In this document: positions 1 to 9,298 of the stretch, piece after piece
Layout of the letters: each line of letters begins with the position of its first letter
Numbering within the stretch: the stretch's first letter is position 1
Origin: Candidatus Kapaibacterium sp.
GTDB lineage: Bacteria > Bacteroidota > Ignavibacteria > Kapaibacteriales > UBA4661
Direction: 5' to 3'
DNA: 64,000 nt
Assembly: GCA_025455065.1 (NCBI GenBank)
Contig: JALONG010000035.1
Span: forward strand, 1 to 64,000
Notes under the pieces: model-generated
Database searches by the model: none
Told to the model about the DNA's origin: nothing
Seen by the model: only the letters and a program-made list of their open reading frames with translations
Translations under genes and position numbers: made by a program

Positions 1-99
1 ACAAAAGTAAGCACAAGCACAAAAGTAAGCACAAGCACAAAAGTAAGCACAAGCACAAAAGTAAGCACAAGCACAAAAGTAAGCACAAGCACAAAAGTA
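1..99. repeat. 18-bp tandem repeat, five full copies plus a half
   Basis: The unit ACAAAAGTAAGCACAAGC is repeated perfectly five times (1-90) and followed by the first nine bases of a sixth copy. The array starts at the window edge, so its true length is unknown. Since 18 is a multiple of three, the + strand reads as a Thr/Lys/Val/Ser repeat, and this frame stays open until a TGA at 151-153. It could be the tail of a repetitive protein or a non-coding array before the terminator that follows. Confidence 0.9.
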
Positions 100-116
100 T
101 GTCGAAACAGTAACGA

Positions 117-171
117 AAACACCGCTCTCAATCAAGCTACAATGGCGGATTGAGGGCGGTGCTGTTTTTGA
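117..171 (+). terminator. Rho-independent terminator
   Basis: ACCGCTCTCAATC (121-133) pairs with GATTGAGGGCGGT (148-160) with one mismatch. A-rich sequence lies on the left and a T-run on the right (166-169). It would end a transcript entering from the left edge. Confidence 0.75.
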
Positions 172-316
172 AATAATACCAATTTGAGTTGATAACTGTG
201 CAAAAAAATCCGGCTTCAGTGGCACAGACATTCTTGTCTGTGCGAGTATTGGTGCTGCTTCCAGAGAAAAGCATTGAAAAAATAATGCACAATCCTCAAC
301 GTAAATTGGTATAATT
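172..316. mobile_element. Possible MITE with about 30-bp imperfect terminal inverted repeats
   Basis: The left end (172-201) and the reverse complement of the right end (287-316) agree at roughly three quarters of positions, including an uninterrupted ATACCAATTT. The 145-bp element has no coding capacity and carries an internal hairpin (GCACAGACA at 222-230 against TGTCTGTGC at 235-243). This fits a miniature inverted-repeat element, but no second copy is seen in the window and no clear target duplication is visible. Confidence 0.45.
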
Positions 317-331
317 CGGGCATACAAACAA

Positions 332-1060
332 TTACAAATCCCCGCCTTGCGGGCGTAAGACAATTTCTTCCGGCATGATACGCTGAGGCAATTCAAGCGT
401 GGTAACAAGCGCTGTGGCGATGTCTTCGGGTTGCATCATACGGGCGCGAAATTCCTCGCGGTTAGCCGGACTCCAAATGTCGGTTTCAGTTGCGCCGACG
501 AATAAATCTATGACTTTAATGCCCGAACCGCGTAATTCTTCGCGCATGACACGATTTGCCGCCATGAGTGCCGCCTTCGATGCCGCATAAATACTTGCTC
601 CGTTAAAAATTTTGATTGCCGCTACCGAATTCAAACTCACGATCACCCCCGAACCGCGTTCTTGCATACCCCGCGCGGCTGCTTGTGCGCAAAGGAACGC
701 ACCTTTGATATTTGCGTCCAGCGAAAGGCTGATTTCTTCCAGCGTCAGGTCGAGAAACGGCTTAAATATGCCAATTCCGGCATTATTGATAAGCATATCC
801 ACACCGCCAAACTGCTCATGAATCAGCTTCCATGCGGCTTGCACAGATTCCGGCTTGGTAACGTCGCACGGCACGATAAGCGGCTCTGCGCTGCTTCCAC
901 TCACGGAGCGCACTTGCTGTGCGGCTTTGAGCAAATCTTCGCGGTTGCGGGAAGAAAGAATAAGCCGTGTTCCTTTTTCGGCAAGCGCAATCGCACTCGC
1001 CAAGCCGATTCCCCGACTGCCGCCGGTTATCCAAACAATTTTATTCAGTAATGAAGTCAT
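332..1060 (-). CDS. Short-chain dehydrogenase/reductase (SDR)
   Basis: This 242-residue protein is a classical SDR, an NAD(P)-dependent oxidoreductase. It has the cofactor motif TGGSRGIG (residues 12-19), NNAG (92-95), a catalytic Ser near 145 and YxxxK at Tyr158/Lys162. The length is standard for the family. The closest general type is 3-ketoacyl reductase-like, but the substrate cannot be read from sequence. Its start codon directly abuts the stop codon of the aminotransferase gene upstream (stop at 1061-1063), so the two are probably translationally coupled and may act in one pathway. Confidence 0.9.
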   Translation of the reverse strand: MTSLLNKIVWITGGSRGIGLASAIALAEKGTRLILSSRNREDLLKAAQQVRSVSGSSAEPLIVPCDVTKPESVQAAWKLIHEQFGGVDMLINNAGIGIFKPFLDLTLEEISLSLDANIKGAFLCAQAAARGMQERGSGVIVSLNSVAAIKIFNGASIYAASKAALMAANRVMREELRGSGIKVIDLFVGATETDIWSPANREEFRARMMQPEDIATALVTTLELPQRIMPEEIVLRPQGGDL

Positions 1061-2203
1061 TTATTCAACTCCCATAAAAATTCGTTGAGCGGCATAAACA
1101 CTGCGTCCTGCCTCAAATTCATGTCCAAGTTTTTGCAAAGCGTATTCGATAGAACCCAACACCGCAAGCATATCGGCTTCGTCGTAATACCCCAAGTGCG
1201 ACGTGCGGAAAACCACGTCTTTGAGCGCATCTTGACCACCGATGACCGTTACACCAAAATCGCTTTTGAGTAGCTTGATAAACTCTTTACGCCCTTTTTC
1301 GGGTAAGTATGCGACGGTAACAGCGTGAGAAGGCGATGTGCCGTAAAGTTGCAGATTGGTTGCCTGCAAACCTGCACGAAGTCCGCGTGAAAGCAGCGTG
1401 TGGCGCTTCCATACATTTTCTACGCCCTCCTTCATCATCATCGCCAAGGCAGGTTCTAAGCCGATGACGAGCGATACAGCAGGAGTCCAAGGAGTAGAGT
1501 TGTCGTGCCATGCTTCGCGGGCTTGCTTCAAATCAAAGTAGAGGCTGCGGGCTGTGACGCTGGCGGCTTTTTTCCATGCACGCTCGGAAAGCGCCACAAA
1601 TGCCAGTCCCGGTGGAATCATCAAGCCTTTTTGCGAACCCGTTATCACCACGTCCAAATCCCATTCGTCCATCCGGCATTCATGCGCACCGATAGACGTG
1701 ATGCCGTCTATGCAAATAAGCGTGTCCGGGGCGACTTCCCGTATAACCCGCGCCATTGCTTGAATGTTGGTATAAGTGCCGGTCGAAGTTTCGCTATGCA
1801 CCAGCCAAATGCAGGCTGCATCGGGGTTTTGCTTCATCACATCGCGCATTTGGTCTTCGCTTATCGCATTGCCCCACGCAATTTCCACATCCACAACGTT
1901 CATGCCGTACACATTCATCATCTTGCCCCAGCGCTCGGCAAACTTCCCGTTGTTGATATTGATGCCCTTTTCGCCTGCTTGGAAGAGCGTCGCAATCGCA
2001 GCTTCGGCTGCACCTGTACCGGATGCGGTCAGCGTCATCACTGGCTGCTTTGTGCAGAAGAGTGTTTGAAGATGAGCATTGATGCGCCCTACAAGGGCGA
2101 CAAATTCAGCATGGCGGTGGTGGATGATTGGCTCTGCCATGCGAAGCATGACGGTTTCCGGTATGGGCGTTGGTCCGGGTGTGAAAAGACGGGGTTTTCG
2201 CAT
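1061..2203 (-). CDS. Class V aminotransferase (alanine-glyoxylate / serine-pyruvate type)
   Basis: This 380-residue PLP enzyme begins with the family hallmark RLFTPGPTPIPE. It contains an SGTGA segment (61-65) that contacts the cofactor phosphate, a cofactor-binding Asp166 (IDGITSIG) and the Schiff-base lysine in SQKGLM (Lys192). Family members transfer amino groups between alanine, serine or ureidoglycine and glyoxylate or pyruvate. The exact donor is not determinable here. It heads a two-gene unit with the SDR gene immediately downstream. Confidence 0.88.
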   Translation of the reverse strand: MRKPRLFTPGPTPIPETVMLRMAEPIIHHRHAEFVALVGRINAHLQTLFCTKQPVMTLTASGTGAAEAAIATLFQAGEKGININNGKFAERWGKMMNVYGMNVVDVEIAWGNAISEDQMRDVMKQNPDAACIWLVHSETSTGTYTNIQAMARVIREVAPDTLICIDGITSIGAHECRMDEWDLDVVITGSQKGLMIPPGLAFVALSERAWKKAASVTARSLYFDLKQAREAWHDNSTPWTPAVSLVIGLEPALAMMMKEGVENVWKRHTLLSRGLRAGLQATNLQLYGTSPSHAVTVAYLPEKGRKEFIKLLKSDFGVTVIGGQDALKDVVFRTSHLGYYDEADMLAVLGSIEYALQKLGHEFEAGRSVYAAQRIFMGVE

Positions 2204-2308
2204 GAGTGGTTTTTAGTTTTTGGTTTTAAGTTGGAAGTTTTTGAAAAGTAAATGCTTACAGGTTTTGACCTGAAAACTCAACACTCAAAACTTCGTAACA
2301 CTGTTTTT

Positions 2309-4189
2309 CTACGCATCGCCGCGCAATTTACGGATTTTCTGCCGAACTTGCTGCAAGAGCGTTGAACGCGGGAAACGCGCAAGAAGATTGGTATAAGTTT
2401 GAATTGCCTCGTCTTTGCGCCCTTGCAGTGCAAGCGCATCGGCTTGGTTCATCATTGCTACGTCGCCTAATGTGCCTTCGGGGAACTGCTCTAAACCTTG
2501 CGCGAAGAGCTTTTGTGCGGCTTCGTAGCGTTTGCGACGAAATTCGATTGTGCCTGCTTTGATAAGCGCCTGTTCCCCGATGACCGCATGAGCCTGATTT
2601 GGCTTGATGCCGCTTGCAAGCGTGGTGTAAGCAGCAAGGGCTTCGTCGAGTTTTTCCTGCTTTTCGGTGAGTTCCGCAGTGGCAAAACGTTTGATTGCAT
2701 CTTCGCCTTCGGGAGTGCGCTTCAAATCAAGGATTCCGAGGCGTTCCAGTGCGTCATTGGCGATGTCGGCATTGGGATTTGAGGCGAGTTTGGAAAAACG
2801 AGGCTGTGCCGAATCAAGATTTCCGGCGAAGTATTCCAATTCCGCCAGACGAAATTCCGCTTCGTCGCACTCGTTTCTCATGCGAGCGAAGGTTTGAAGC
2901 GTGGTGCGGAAGGTTTCGGCGGCTTTGGTGAGTTGGTTTTGTCGGACGTAGAGTTGCCCCAAATCCACCGCGCCGCGTGCGGCAATCGGGAAAGCGCGGT
3001 ATTGCTGGACAAGTCGAATAAACTCTTGTTCGGCGGCATCGGGCTTTTTGAAATTATCCAGCATCATTCGTGCGATGCGGTACTGCGATTCCGCCGCGTA
3101 GGGAGTGCCGTTGTAATCCGCCACCACAGCGCGGTAGCGGCTGATGATAGTGTTCAATTCCTCTTCATTCAAACTTGTTCCTGCGGTTTTTGCATCTTCC
3201 AAGCGGCTTTCCATCGTGCGGGCATAACCGTAAAATGCGGAAAGAGCGTTAGGATTCAAGCGCCCTTTGTCAATCACCAGACCGTAGGCTTTTAGTGCAG
3301 GCTCGTAATAGCGCTCTTGACGGGCTTTTTCGGCAAACATGAGGAGTTCTCTGCCTTGCGCATTCAGCATATTGTCAAGGCGTTGGGTAATGTCCAGCGC
3401 ACGGCTGTAATCCTTGATTTCCCGCAAAAACCAGCCGTAGAGGCGTTGCATGAGAAAATTATTCGGTTCGGCTGCGGCAGTTTTGTCCAGCACATCGCGT
3501 GTTTGCTCTACGCCTTTTTGTGTGATGAGATATGCTGCAATGCGCCCTTGAGCGGTGTTCAGGTTGTTGGTTTGGCGCAAAAACGTGAGCGTTTCTTGCG
3601 CTCCGGCGGTAAAATTGCCGACAGCGCCGTACAGTTGGCTGAGGTCATCGGAAAAAAGCGTTGGAGCGGCAAGGCGCGTTCTGGCTTGTAAGAGCGTCGC
3701 AACGGCAAGTTCAAATGCGCGGTTGGATGCCTGAGAGCGGGCAATCGTCGCAAAGGCTTGTTGCAGAGCGGGTGCGGAGGCTGTTGCTGCTTTCCACGTT
3801 TCTTCGGCTTGCGCGGTTTTGCCTGTTTTCCAGAGAACGTCGCCTTTAAGTGCTTGCAATTCCGTCAAACGGAGCGACGATTGCGCAGCGAAACGGGCAA
3901 TCTGCTCTTCCACCAAAGGCAGCAAGGATGCGGGCTGGTTGAGCGCCGTGAGCGTCCGCACAACACCGTCAAAGTAACTTTGTTGCGATTTATTTGCTTC
4001 GTAGAGTTCCTGATAAATCCTTGATGCGTTCTTGATGTCGCCACTTTGCTCGTAGGATTCCGCTATGCGAAATTTACGCTCGTCGGTGGAAGATTGCGCA
4101 TGGAGAATTGATGTACAAGATATTGCACAGAAAAATAGAATAGCCGTCAAGCAAGGAAATAGACGCTTTGCAACCTGAGAAGTCTTCAT
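2309..4189 (-). CDS. Exported tetratricopeptide-repeat protein
   Basis: The protein has about 626 residues when started at the Met of MKTSQVAKRLF, which gives a clean signal peptide (hydrophobic core FPCLTAILFFCAIS, likely cut after LHA). The reading frame continues 47 codons further upstream, but that part lacks protein-like character. The rest is almost entirely helical TPR-type repeats, including several SQYRIARM-like and AEFRLAELEYFAGN-like segments and a typical C-terminal pair. Such periplasmic TPR proteins act as scaffolds, for example in envelope assembly or gliding/T9SS systems. No enzymatic motif is visible. Confidence 0.8.
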   Translation of the reverse strand: MKTSQVAKRLFPCLTAILFFCAISCTSILHAQSSTDERKFRIAESYEQSGDIKNASRIYQELYEANKSQQSYFDGVVRTLTALNQPASLLPLVEEQIARFAAQSSLRLTELQALKGDVLWKTGKTAQAEETWKAATASAPALQQAFATIARSQASNRAFELAVATLLQARTRLAAPTLFSDDLSQLYGAVGNFTAGAQETLTFLRQTNNLNTAQGRIAAYLITQKGVEQTRDVLDKTAAAEPNNFLMQRLYGWFLREIKDYSRALDITQRLDNMLNAQGRELLMFAEKARQERYYEPALKAYGLVIDKGRLNPNALSAFYGYARTMESRLEDAKTAGTSLNEEELNTIISRYRAVVADYNGTPYAAESQYRIARMMLDNFKKPDAAEQEFIRLVQQYRAFPIAARGAVDLGQLYVRQNQLTKAAETFRTTLQTFARMRNECDEAEFRLAELEYFAGNLDSAQPRFSKLASNPNADIANDALERLGILDLKRTPEGEDAIKRFATAELTEKQEKLDEALAAYTTLASGIKPNQAHAVIGEQALIKAGTIEFRRKRYEAAQKLFAQGLEQFPEGTLGDVAMMNQADALALQGRKDEAIQTYTNLLARFPRSTLLQQVRQKIRKLRGDA

Positions 4190-4286
4190 AAACGTTGTAG
4201 TCGGACATGGAAAAATTGGGAGATGAGAATATGAAGGTAAGATACGCAAAGAAGCGGAAAAAGTTGAAACGTAATGTGCTGTTTTC

Positions 4287-5015
4287 TTACAAACTTGATG
4301 AAGTGTCCAACAATGCCGATAAAACCTCATTTGCCATTGTCAAGCGTTCTTGTATCACGGGACGCATAAACGGGCTTGCATGATGGGCAAAAAAGCGCAT
4401 CATCTTTAGCGTATCCATGCACTCAATAGGCGTTGCGCCCATGTTCATCGCGCCTCTGAGGTGGGAATATAGCTGCGTTTTCCAGCCCAACACTGCCAGA
4501 ACGCCACAAATGGCAAGTTCTCTCATACGCGGAGCGAGTTCGGGGCGTGCGAGCGTTTTTCCGTAGCCTTCCAGAATCATCCACGATGCTAAGTCGGGGC
4601 TTGTTGCAGCGAGATTTTGCCTCATTTTCACGTAAGCACTTGTGTAGATTTGTTCGCACAGAATCGTTCCGCGTTCTTGAAAAAGGTTCAGGGAGATATT
4701 CTCTGCCGGAGGCGGTGTAAAATCACGGTTTGTTTCCCTGCATACAATTCGCAAGACGGCTAACCCTTCCAATGCAGCCGGAAAGCCCGCGAACAGGTAG
4801 GTTTGAAGCAATGCTTCATAGAGCGCTTCATTAGTGGTGTTGTAGGCAAAACTCATCCGTACAATTTCTTTGAGCAATGGTGTTTCATTGAGCGCTGCTG
4901 CTGCGGCGGCGAGGATGAGCGCTTGCTCGTGCGGAAAAAGGACTTCGGATTCTTCCAAAATGTGGTGAAGATGTTCTTCAATGGTCATGTTGCTTGTTGT
5001 CAATACGTCGGACAT
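4287..5015 (-). CDS. Carboxymuconolactone decarboxylase (CMD) family protein
   Basis: The protein has 242 residues when started at MSDVLTTSN; 34 further upstream codons are open but look non-coding. The C-terminal half carries the CMD signature (RMRELAICGVLAVLG, then a LYSHLRGAMNMGATP-type helix). The N-terminal half is a weaker copy of the same helical fold, so it looks like a two-domain member. The AhpD-type CxxC redox pair is absent, which argues against a peroxidase-reductase role. The true substrate is unknown. It is the first gene of the leftward group and is transcribed divergently from the chemotaxis receptor. Confidence 0.75.
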   Translation of the reverse strand: MSDVLTTSNMTIEEHLHHILEESEVLFPHEQALILAAAAAALNETPLLKEIVRMSFAYNTTNEALYEALLQTYLFAGFPAALEGLAVLRIVCRETNRDFTPPPAENISLNLFQERGTILCEQIYTSAYVKMRQNLAATSPDLASWMILEGYGKTLARPELAPRMRELAICGVLAVLGWKTQLYSHLRGAMNMGATPIECMDTLKMMRFFAHHASPFMRPVIQERLTMANEVLSALLDTSSSL

Positions 5016-5407
5016 CGTGAGAATAATAAGGTTTGATGGAGGTTTGCAAGAAAGCTGGGATTGAGCGCCGCGCTCACCTACATTATGTCGTATGCAGTTT
5101 TTGCCGTGCATGAGCATATCATGAGCATAGTGGGCGGCGTAAAACTTTATTAAGCCACAAATCTACAAAAAATCATCGTGGTTGTCGCGGTTGTTTTTTT
5201 GAGCAGTGATAAAGAGAAGAAAGTGTTTAGGTGGCTCAGGTCAAAAAAAAATCACCATTTCACAGGAAATCGCAGGGAAAGATTTGCTCTGTGCATCGGT
5301 CTTTTGTATTTTCGGGCATTGGCTCTTTGCGGAGAGCGTTTTTCGTGTGTACTCAGGCAATTTTTTAAGTAACGATTTTTCTTTTTCATCCTTCTCGCAT
5401 TCGCGTT
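5016..5407. other. Divergent intergenic region, no gene seen
   Basis: This 392-nt gap separates the leftward CMD-family gene from the rightward chemotaxis receptor and should hold both promoters. The short open frames in it lack coding character. I see no strong hairpin and no convincing TAnnTTTG promoter. Confidence 0.5.
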
Positions 5408-7264
5408 ATGGTCAAACTCATACGCTCATCCATCGGCTGGCAGATTGCGCTTGTGGCAACACTCGCTATTGCTGTATTAACGGCATTTAACGTCGTCACT
5501 TCTTCGTTGCAACAGCGTAGAAGCGGTTCGGCGCTTATGGAAGATGAAACCAAAGCTATTGCGCTTGTGGCTGCGACATCGGCTGTGCCGGGCTTGGATT
5601 TTGATAATAGGCAGTCGGTGGCAGATGCCGTTGAGGGAGTCTTGCAGTTGCCGAATTTTAGTTTTATCATCGTGAAAAAGAAGAGTGGCGATAGCATTTA
5701 CGCAAGTGGGTATGAAAAATGTCCTTCGCAATACCGAGAACTCAAGCCGCTTATTGAAAATACGGAAACCGCCTTTTCAAGCGGTACAGATGCGATTGCC
5801 ATCGTACCAATAATGTCGAAAACAAAGGAAAAAATTGGTGAAGTGGTTTTGGGGATTAACAACAAAATTATGACCGAAAGTGTTGCCCGGAGCGTTAGTA
5901 CACTTTCAATAATTGGTATCGGTGGTGCAATTTTGTGTTCCCTCGTAATCTTCCTCTTTGTCCGCCGCGTTGTTGCGGCTATTGGTAAACTGAGCCATGC
6001 CGCGCAAAAAGTGAGCGAAGGAGATTTGAAGCAAAGTGTGGAAAATTCTTCTTTGAACGAAGTAGGTGAACTCAGCCGCGCATTTAACGTTATGGTGGGG
6101 CGTATTCGCCAATCGCAAGAAGACACGTATATGCTGCTTCAACAAACAGCCGCACAAAATGAGAAAATTGAAGAAGCAGCGAACCATGCCCGCGATGAGC
6201 AGGAATACTTGAAAAATCAGGTGGGGCGCATTTCGATTGTGCTTGAAGCCATGTATAACAACGACCTGAGCCATCAGTTGGATGTTCATCGTAAAGATGA
6301 TGTGGGTAAACTTATTTCTGTGCTGAACACGACGATTTTGGGTTTACGCAGAATGATTGCGCAAATCGGTGCTACATCAAGCCGCGTGGCGCGTTCATTT
6401 GAGCAGATTGCGAGCGCTTCGGGCGAAATGGCAAACCGCAGCGTCCAGCAAGCACGGCAGACCGACGAAGTTGTTGCTTCGATTGAGCAGATGACTGCCA
6501 CGATTAACGAAACTGCTCAAAATATCAACAAAACAACGCAACTTGCCAACGACACCATAAAAATTGCGAAAAGCGGTCAGGAAACTGTCATGGGGACAGT
6601 TGAGGGAATGCGTCGTATTGCAGAGATTGTAACCGAAACAACGCAAATGATTGATAAACTCGGTACATCATCGGCGCAAATCGGGGAAATTGTGCAGGTG
6701 ATTGAAGAAATCGCTGACCAGACGAATCTTTTGGCGCTGAATGCAGCGATTGAGGCTGCCCGTGCAGGTGAGGCAGGACGCGGCTTTGCGGTTGTTGCCG
6801 ATGAAGTCCGCAAACTTGCCGAGCGCACACAAAAAGCCACCAAAGAAATCAGCAAAACTATTCGCACAATTCAGCAAGACACAAGCACTGCCGTCGAAGC
6901 AGCACAGTCCGGCGCAGAGCAGGTGCGTTCCGGCATTGACCTTGCAGAAAATGCGGGACAGGCTCTTGAGACCATCGTTTCGAGTATTCGCAAAGTGGGC
7001 GACATGGTATACCAAGTCGCAGCAGCAGCAGAGCAGCAATCGGTTACAGCAGAGCATATCAGCCGGAACATTGATTCTATATCGCAGGTAACGAATACAA
7101 ACTTGCAAATTGTTCAAACTGTCGCAAAAGACACCCGTGAGTTGAACGGTGAAGTAGGCGAGATGCTTGGGACAATAGAACAGTTCTATCTTGGCGAAGA
7201 TATGCACGTAACACAAGGAGTGCTGAAAAGCGGTGAGTCACGCCTTTTAGGACAGAAAAAATAA
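5408..7264 (+). CDS. Methyl-accepting chemotaxis protein
   Basis: This 618-residue inner-membrane chemoreceptor has a transmembrane segment at about 11-31 and a periplasmic sensor of about 130 residues whose type I could not identify. A second transmembrane segment follows at about 164-186, then a HAMP domain and a long coiled-coil signalling domain. The hairpin tip that contacts CheA/CheW is clear ([20 protein letters not shown] near 437-456), followed by [18 protein letters not shown]. No che genes lie nearby, so this is an orphan receptor. A strong hairpin follows the gene. Confidence 0.95.
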   Translation: MVKLIRSSIGWQIALVATLAIAVLTAFNVVTSSLQQRRSGSALMEDETKAIALVAATSAVPGLDFDNRQSVADAVEGVLQLPNFSFIIVKKKSGDSIYASGYEKCPSQYRELKPLIENTETAFSSGTDAIAIVPIMSKTKEKIGEVVLGINNKIMTESVARSVSTLSIIGIGGAILCSLVIFLFVRRVVAAIGKLSHAAQKVSEGDLKQSVENSSLNEVGELSRAFNVMVGRIRQSQEDTYMLLQQTAAQNEKIEEAANHARDEQEYLKNQVGRISIVLEAMYNNDLSHQLDVHRKDDVGKLISVLNTTILGLRRMIAQIGATSSRVARSFEQIASASGEMANRSVQQARQTDEVVASIEQMTATINETAQNINKTTQLANDTIKIAKSGQETVMGTVEGMRRIAEIVTETTQMIDKLGTSSAQIGEIVQVIEEIADQTNLLALNAAIEAARAGEAGRGFAVVADEVRKLAERTQKATKEISKTIRTIQQDTSTAVEAAQSGAEQVRSGIDLAENAGQALETIVSSIRKVGDMVYQVAAAAEQQSVTAEHISRNIDSISQVTNTNLQIVQTVAKDTRELNGEVGEMLGTIEQFYLGEDMHVTQGVLKSGESRLLGQKK

Positions 7265-7284
7265 CCCTGTCGGCACAGCAAGAT

Positions 7285-7330
7285 AACAATAACGGCGCGT
7301 AAAACCTATGGTTGACGCGCCGTTATTGTT
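7285..7330 (+). terminator. Strong hairpin terminator after the chemoreceptor gene
   Basis: AACAATAACGGCGCGT (7285-7300) and ACGCGCCGTTATTGTT (7315-7330) form a perfect 16-bp stem with a 14-nt loop. The outer part of the stem is A/T-rich, so it could work in either direction. Confidence 0.8.
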
Positions 7331-7346
7331 GTAGTCACTCACCCTT

Positions 7347-7470
7347 ATGCATCAAAGTATTGACCATGCGCGGAAAAGTTTTACCGAAGCGGTGCTGGTT
7401 TACAAAAACGAGCGTCCACATTGAGCGTTGAATATGATGACTCCAAGCGTATTTTTTAGCATTTTTTCAC
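7347..7470 (+). pseudogene. Remnant of an IS3-family transposase C-terminus
   Basis: One frame reads ...SFTEAVLVYKNERPH, then a stop, then ALNMMTPSVFF. This matches the typical end of IS3/IS150-type transposases (AVxxYNNERPHxxLxMxTPxxxH) with an in-frame TGA at 7422-7424. Only the last 40 or so codons survive, and no inverted repeats or partner fragment were found. It reads as an old insertion-sequence fossil. Confidence 0.45.
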
Positions 7471-7732
7471 GCCCTCAGATGCAATTCTTGTTGCCCCTTT
7501 TGAGGATGTCACAGGTTTTTTTGAGGAGGGGAAATTTTCAGGTCAGCCTGTTGTTTTATCAACTCCACAGACATCTTTATCAACTCCACAGACATTGTGA
7601 AGCGGAAGATAGGTGATGAACTGAATAGTTCGAGAAAAAGATTGAACGCAACAAAATCCGATTCTTTTTCGTAGTTTTGCTGTTCTGTCATCTTCTGACG
7701 ACTATTCTTTTCTCACTAACCAAGTATTTGGT
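7471..7732. other. Non-coding region with a 21-bp tandem duplication
   Basis: TTTATCAACTCCACAGACAT occurs at 7555-7574 and again at 7576-7595, a 21-bp tandem duplication. Nothing else in the stretch looks like a gene. It probably combines IS debris with the promoter of the following dehydrogenase gene; TAGTTTTG at 7672-7679 resembles a Bacteroidota -7 box, but no partner box sits at the right distance. Confidence 0.5.
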
Positions 7733-9229
7733 ATGATTTCTCGTTCTCCGTTTGGAGATTCCTTTGAATACAGCGTTAATGCTACACAAGAGCAAGAGCG
7801 CCTCACGCAATTTGTTAAAAACTCCCGCAAAACTGTCGTTATCCAAGGCTTAGGCTTTGTCGGAACAGCTATGGCTGCGGCAGTAGCAAATGCCAAAGAC
7901 GCAAGCGGCAATCTCATCTACAACGTTATCGGGGTGGATCTGCCCGATGAAGCGAATTATTGGAAAATTGCCCGTGTGAATAAAGGCTTGGCTTCGGTTG
8001 TTTCCACCGACACCAGTCTTGATGCGGCATACACTACTGCCCACACCAACGGCAATCTTACCGCTACCTTCTCGCCCTTTGCCTACACGCTTGCAGATAT
8101 TGTCGTCATTGACATTCACCTCGACATTAAGAAAAAACAACTCGGCAATGCCCGTGAATACGATTTTACCTTTGAGCGCTACAAAGAAGCCATCAAGACC
8201 GTTGCAGAACGCATTACCAACGACACCCTTGTCCTCATCGAAACAACAGTACCGCCCGGAACGACAGAAAAAGTCCTCAAGCCGATGTTTGAATTGATTG
8301 GTCGTCAGCGCGGCTTAAATACTAGCACCGTGCATCTGGCACATTCCTACGAGCGCGTCATGCCGGGCAAAGAATATCTCAGTTCTATCACGAATTTTTA
8401 TCGTGTTTACTCCGGCACCGACGACGCTGCAAAGCAGGCTACACGGGAGTTTCTGTCGTCATTCATCAACACAAAAGATTTTCCTTTGACCGAACTTCAC
8501 TCCACCACCGCCAGCGAGATGTCGAAGGTGCTGGAAAATTCTTTCCGCGCTATGAACATCGCGTTTATGCAGGAATGGACGGAGTTTGCCGAGGCAGCAG
8601 GTGTAAATATGTTCGATGTGATTCAAGCAATTCGCGTCCGCCCGACGCACCGCAATATCATGGCTCCGGGTTTCGGTGTCGGCGGTTACTGCCTTACCAA
8701 AGACTCGCTCTTGGCGGATTGGTCGTATTCCACGCTTTTTGAGTCTGACAAACGGCTTGGTATCTCGCTTTCCGCGATTGACATTAACGATATGATGCCC
8801 AAACACTCGGTAGAAATGCTGAAAAGTGCCATGCCGGATTTGAAGGGCAAGCATATCACGGTTTTAGGCGTGTCGTATCTGAACGACGTGGCAGACACGC
8901 GCTATTCTCCGGCAGAACTTTTCTACGACCTCTGCACAAAAGAAGGCGCGGTCATGCAACTCCACGACCCGCTTGTGTCCTACTGGGTAGAAAAAGCTAC
9001 GAGCGTACATACCAGCTTAGATGAGCTTGCTCGGTTGAAGCACGATGCAGCAATTTTTGCCGTGCGGCACAGTAATTATCTCGGCATGACGGCAGACCAG
9101 ATTTTATCAGCACTTCCGGGCGTAAGCCTCATACTTGATGCGTTCAATATCATTTCCGAAGCTACGGCACAAAGCCTGCGTGAGCGCGGTGTAAAGGTGC
9201 TTGGTGTTGGGAAAGGGCATTGGAATTAG
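7733..9229 (+). CDS. UDP-glucose/GDP-mannose dehydrogenase family (nucleotide-sugar dehydrogenase)
   Basis: This 498-residue protein has an N-terminal Rossmann motif GLGFVG (39-44), the central helical domain and the catalytic cysteine in GVGGYCLTKD (Cys320). The C-terminal UDP-binding domain begins near ITVLGVSYLNDVADTR. Such enzymes oxidise the C6 hydroxyl of a nucleotide sugar to a uronic acid in two NAD-dependent steps, for capsule, O-antigen or exopolysaccharide. It is somewhat longer than the usual 420-450 residues because of an N-terminal extension of about 30 residues. No other sugar gene flanks it, so the exact sugar is open. Confidence 0.88.
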   Translation: MISRSPFGDSFEYSVNATQEQERLTQFVKNSRKTVVIQGLGFVGTAMAAAVANAKDASGNLIYNVIGVDLPDEANYWKIARVNKGLASVVSTDTSLDAAYTTAHTNGNLTATFSPFAYTLADIVVIDIHLDIKKKQLGNAREYDFTFERYKEAIKTVAERITNDTLVLIETTVPPGTTEKVLKPMFELIGRQRGLNTSTVHLAHSYERVMPGKEYLSSITNFYRVYSGTDDAAKQATREFLSSFINTKDFPLTELHSTTASEMSKVLENSFRAMNIAFMQEWTEFAEAAGVNMFDVIQAIRVRPTHRNIMAPGFGVGGYCLTKDSLLADWSYSTLFESDKRLGISLSAIDINDMMPKHSVEMLKSAMPDLKGKHITVLGVSYLNDVADTRYSPAELFYDLCTKEGAVMQLHDPLVSYWVEKATSVHTSLDELARLKHDAAIFAVRHSNYLGMTADQILSALPGVSLILDAFNIISEATAQSLRERGVKVLGVGKGHWN

Positions 9230-9298
9230 GAGCGTATCTACTAAAAATTGCGAATGAAGACTTGAAAAAAATATCTTGAAACATAAGTAAAAAGCCCA

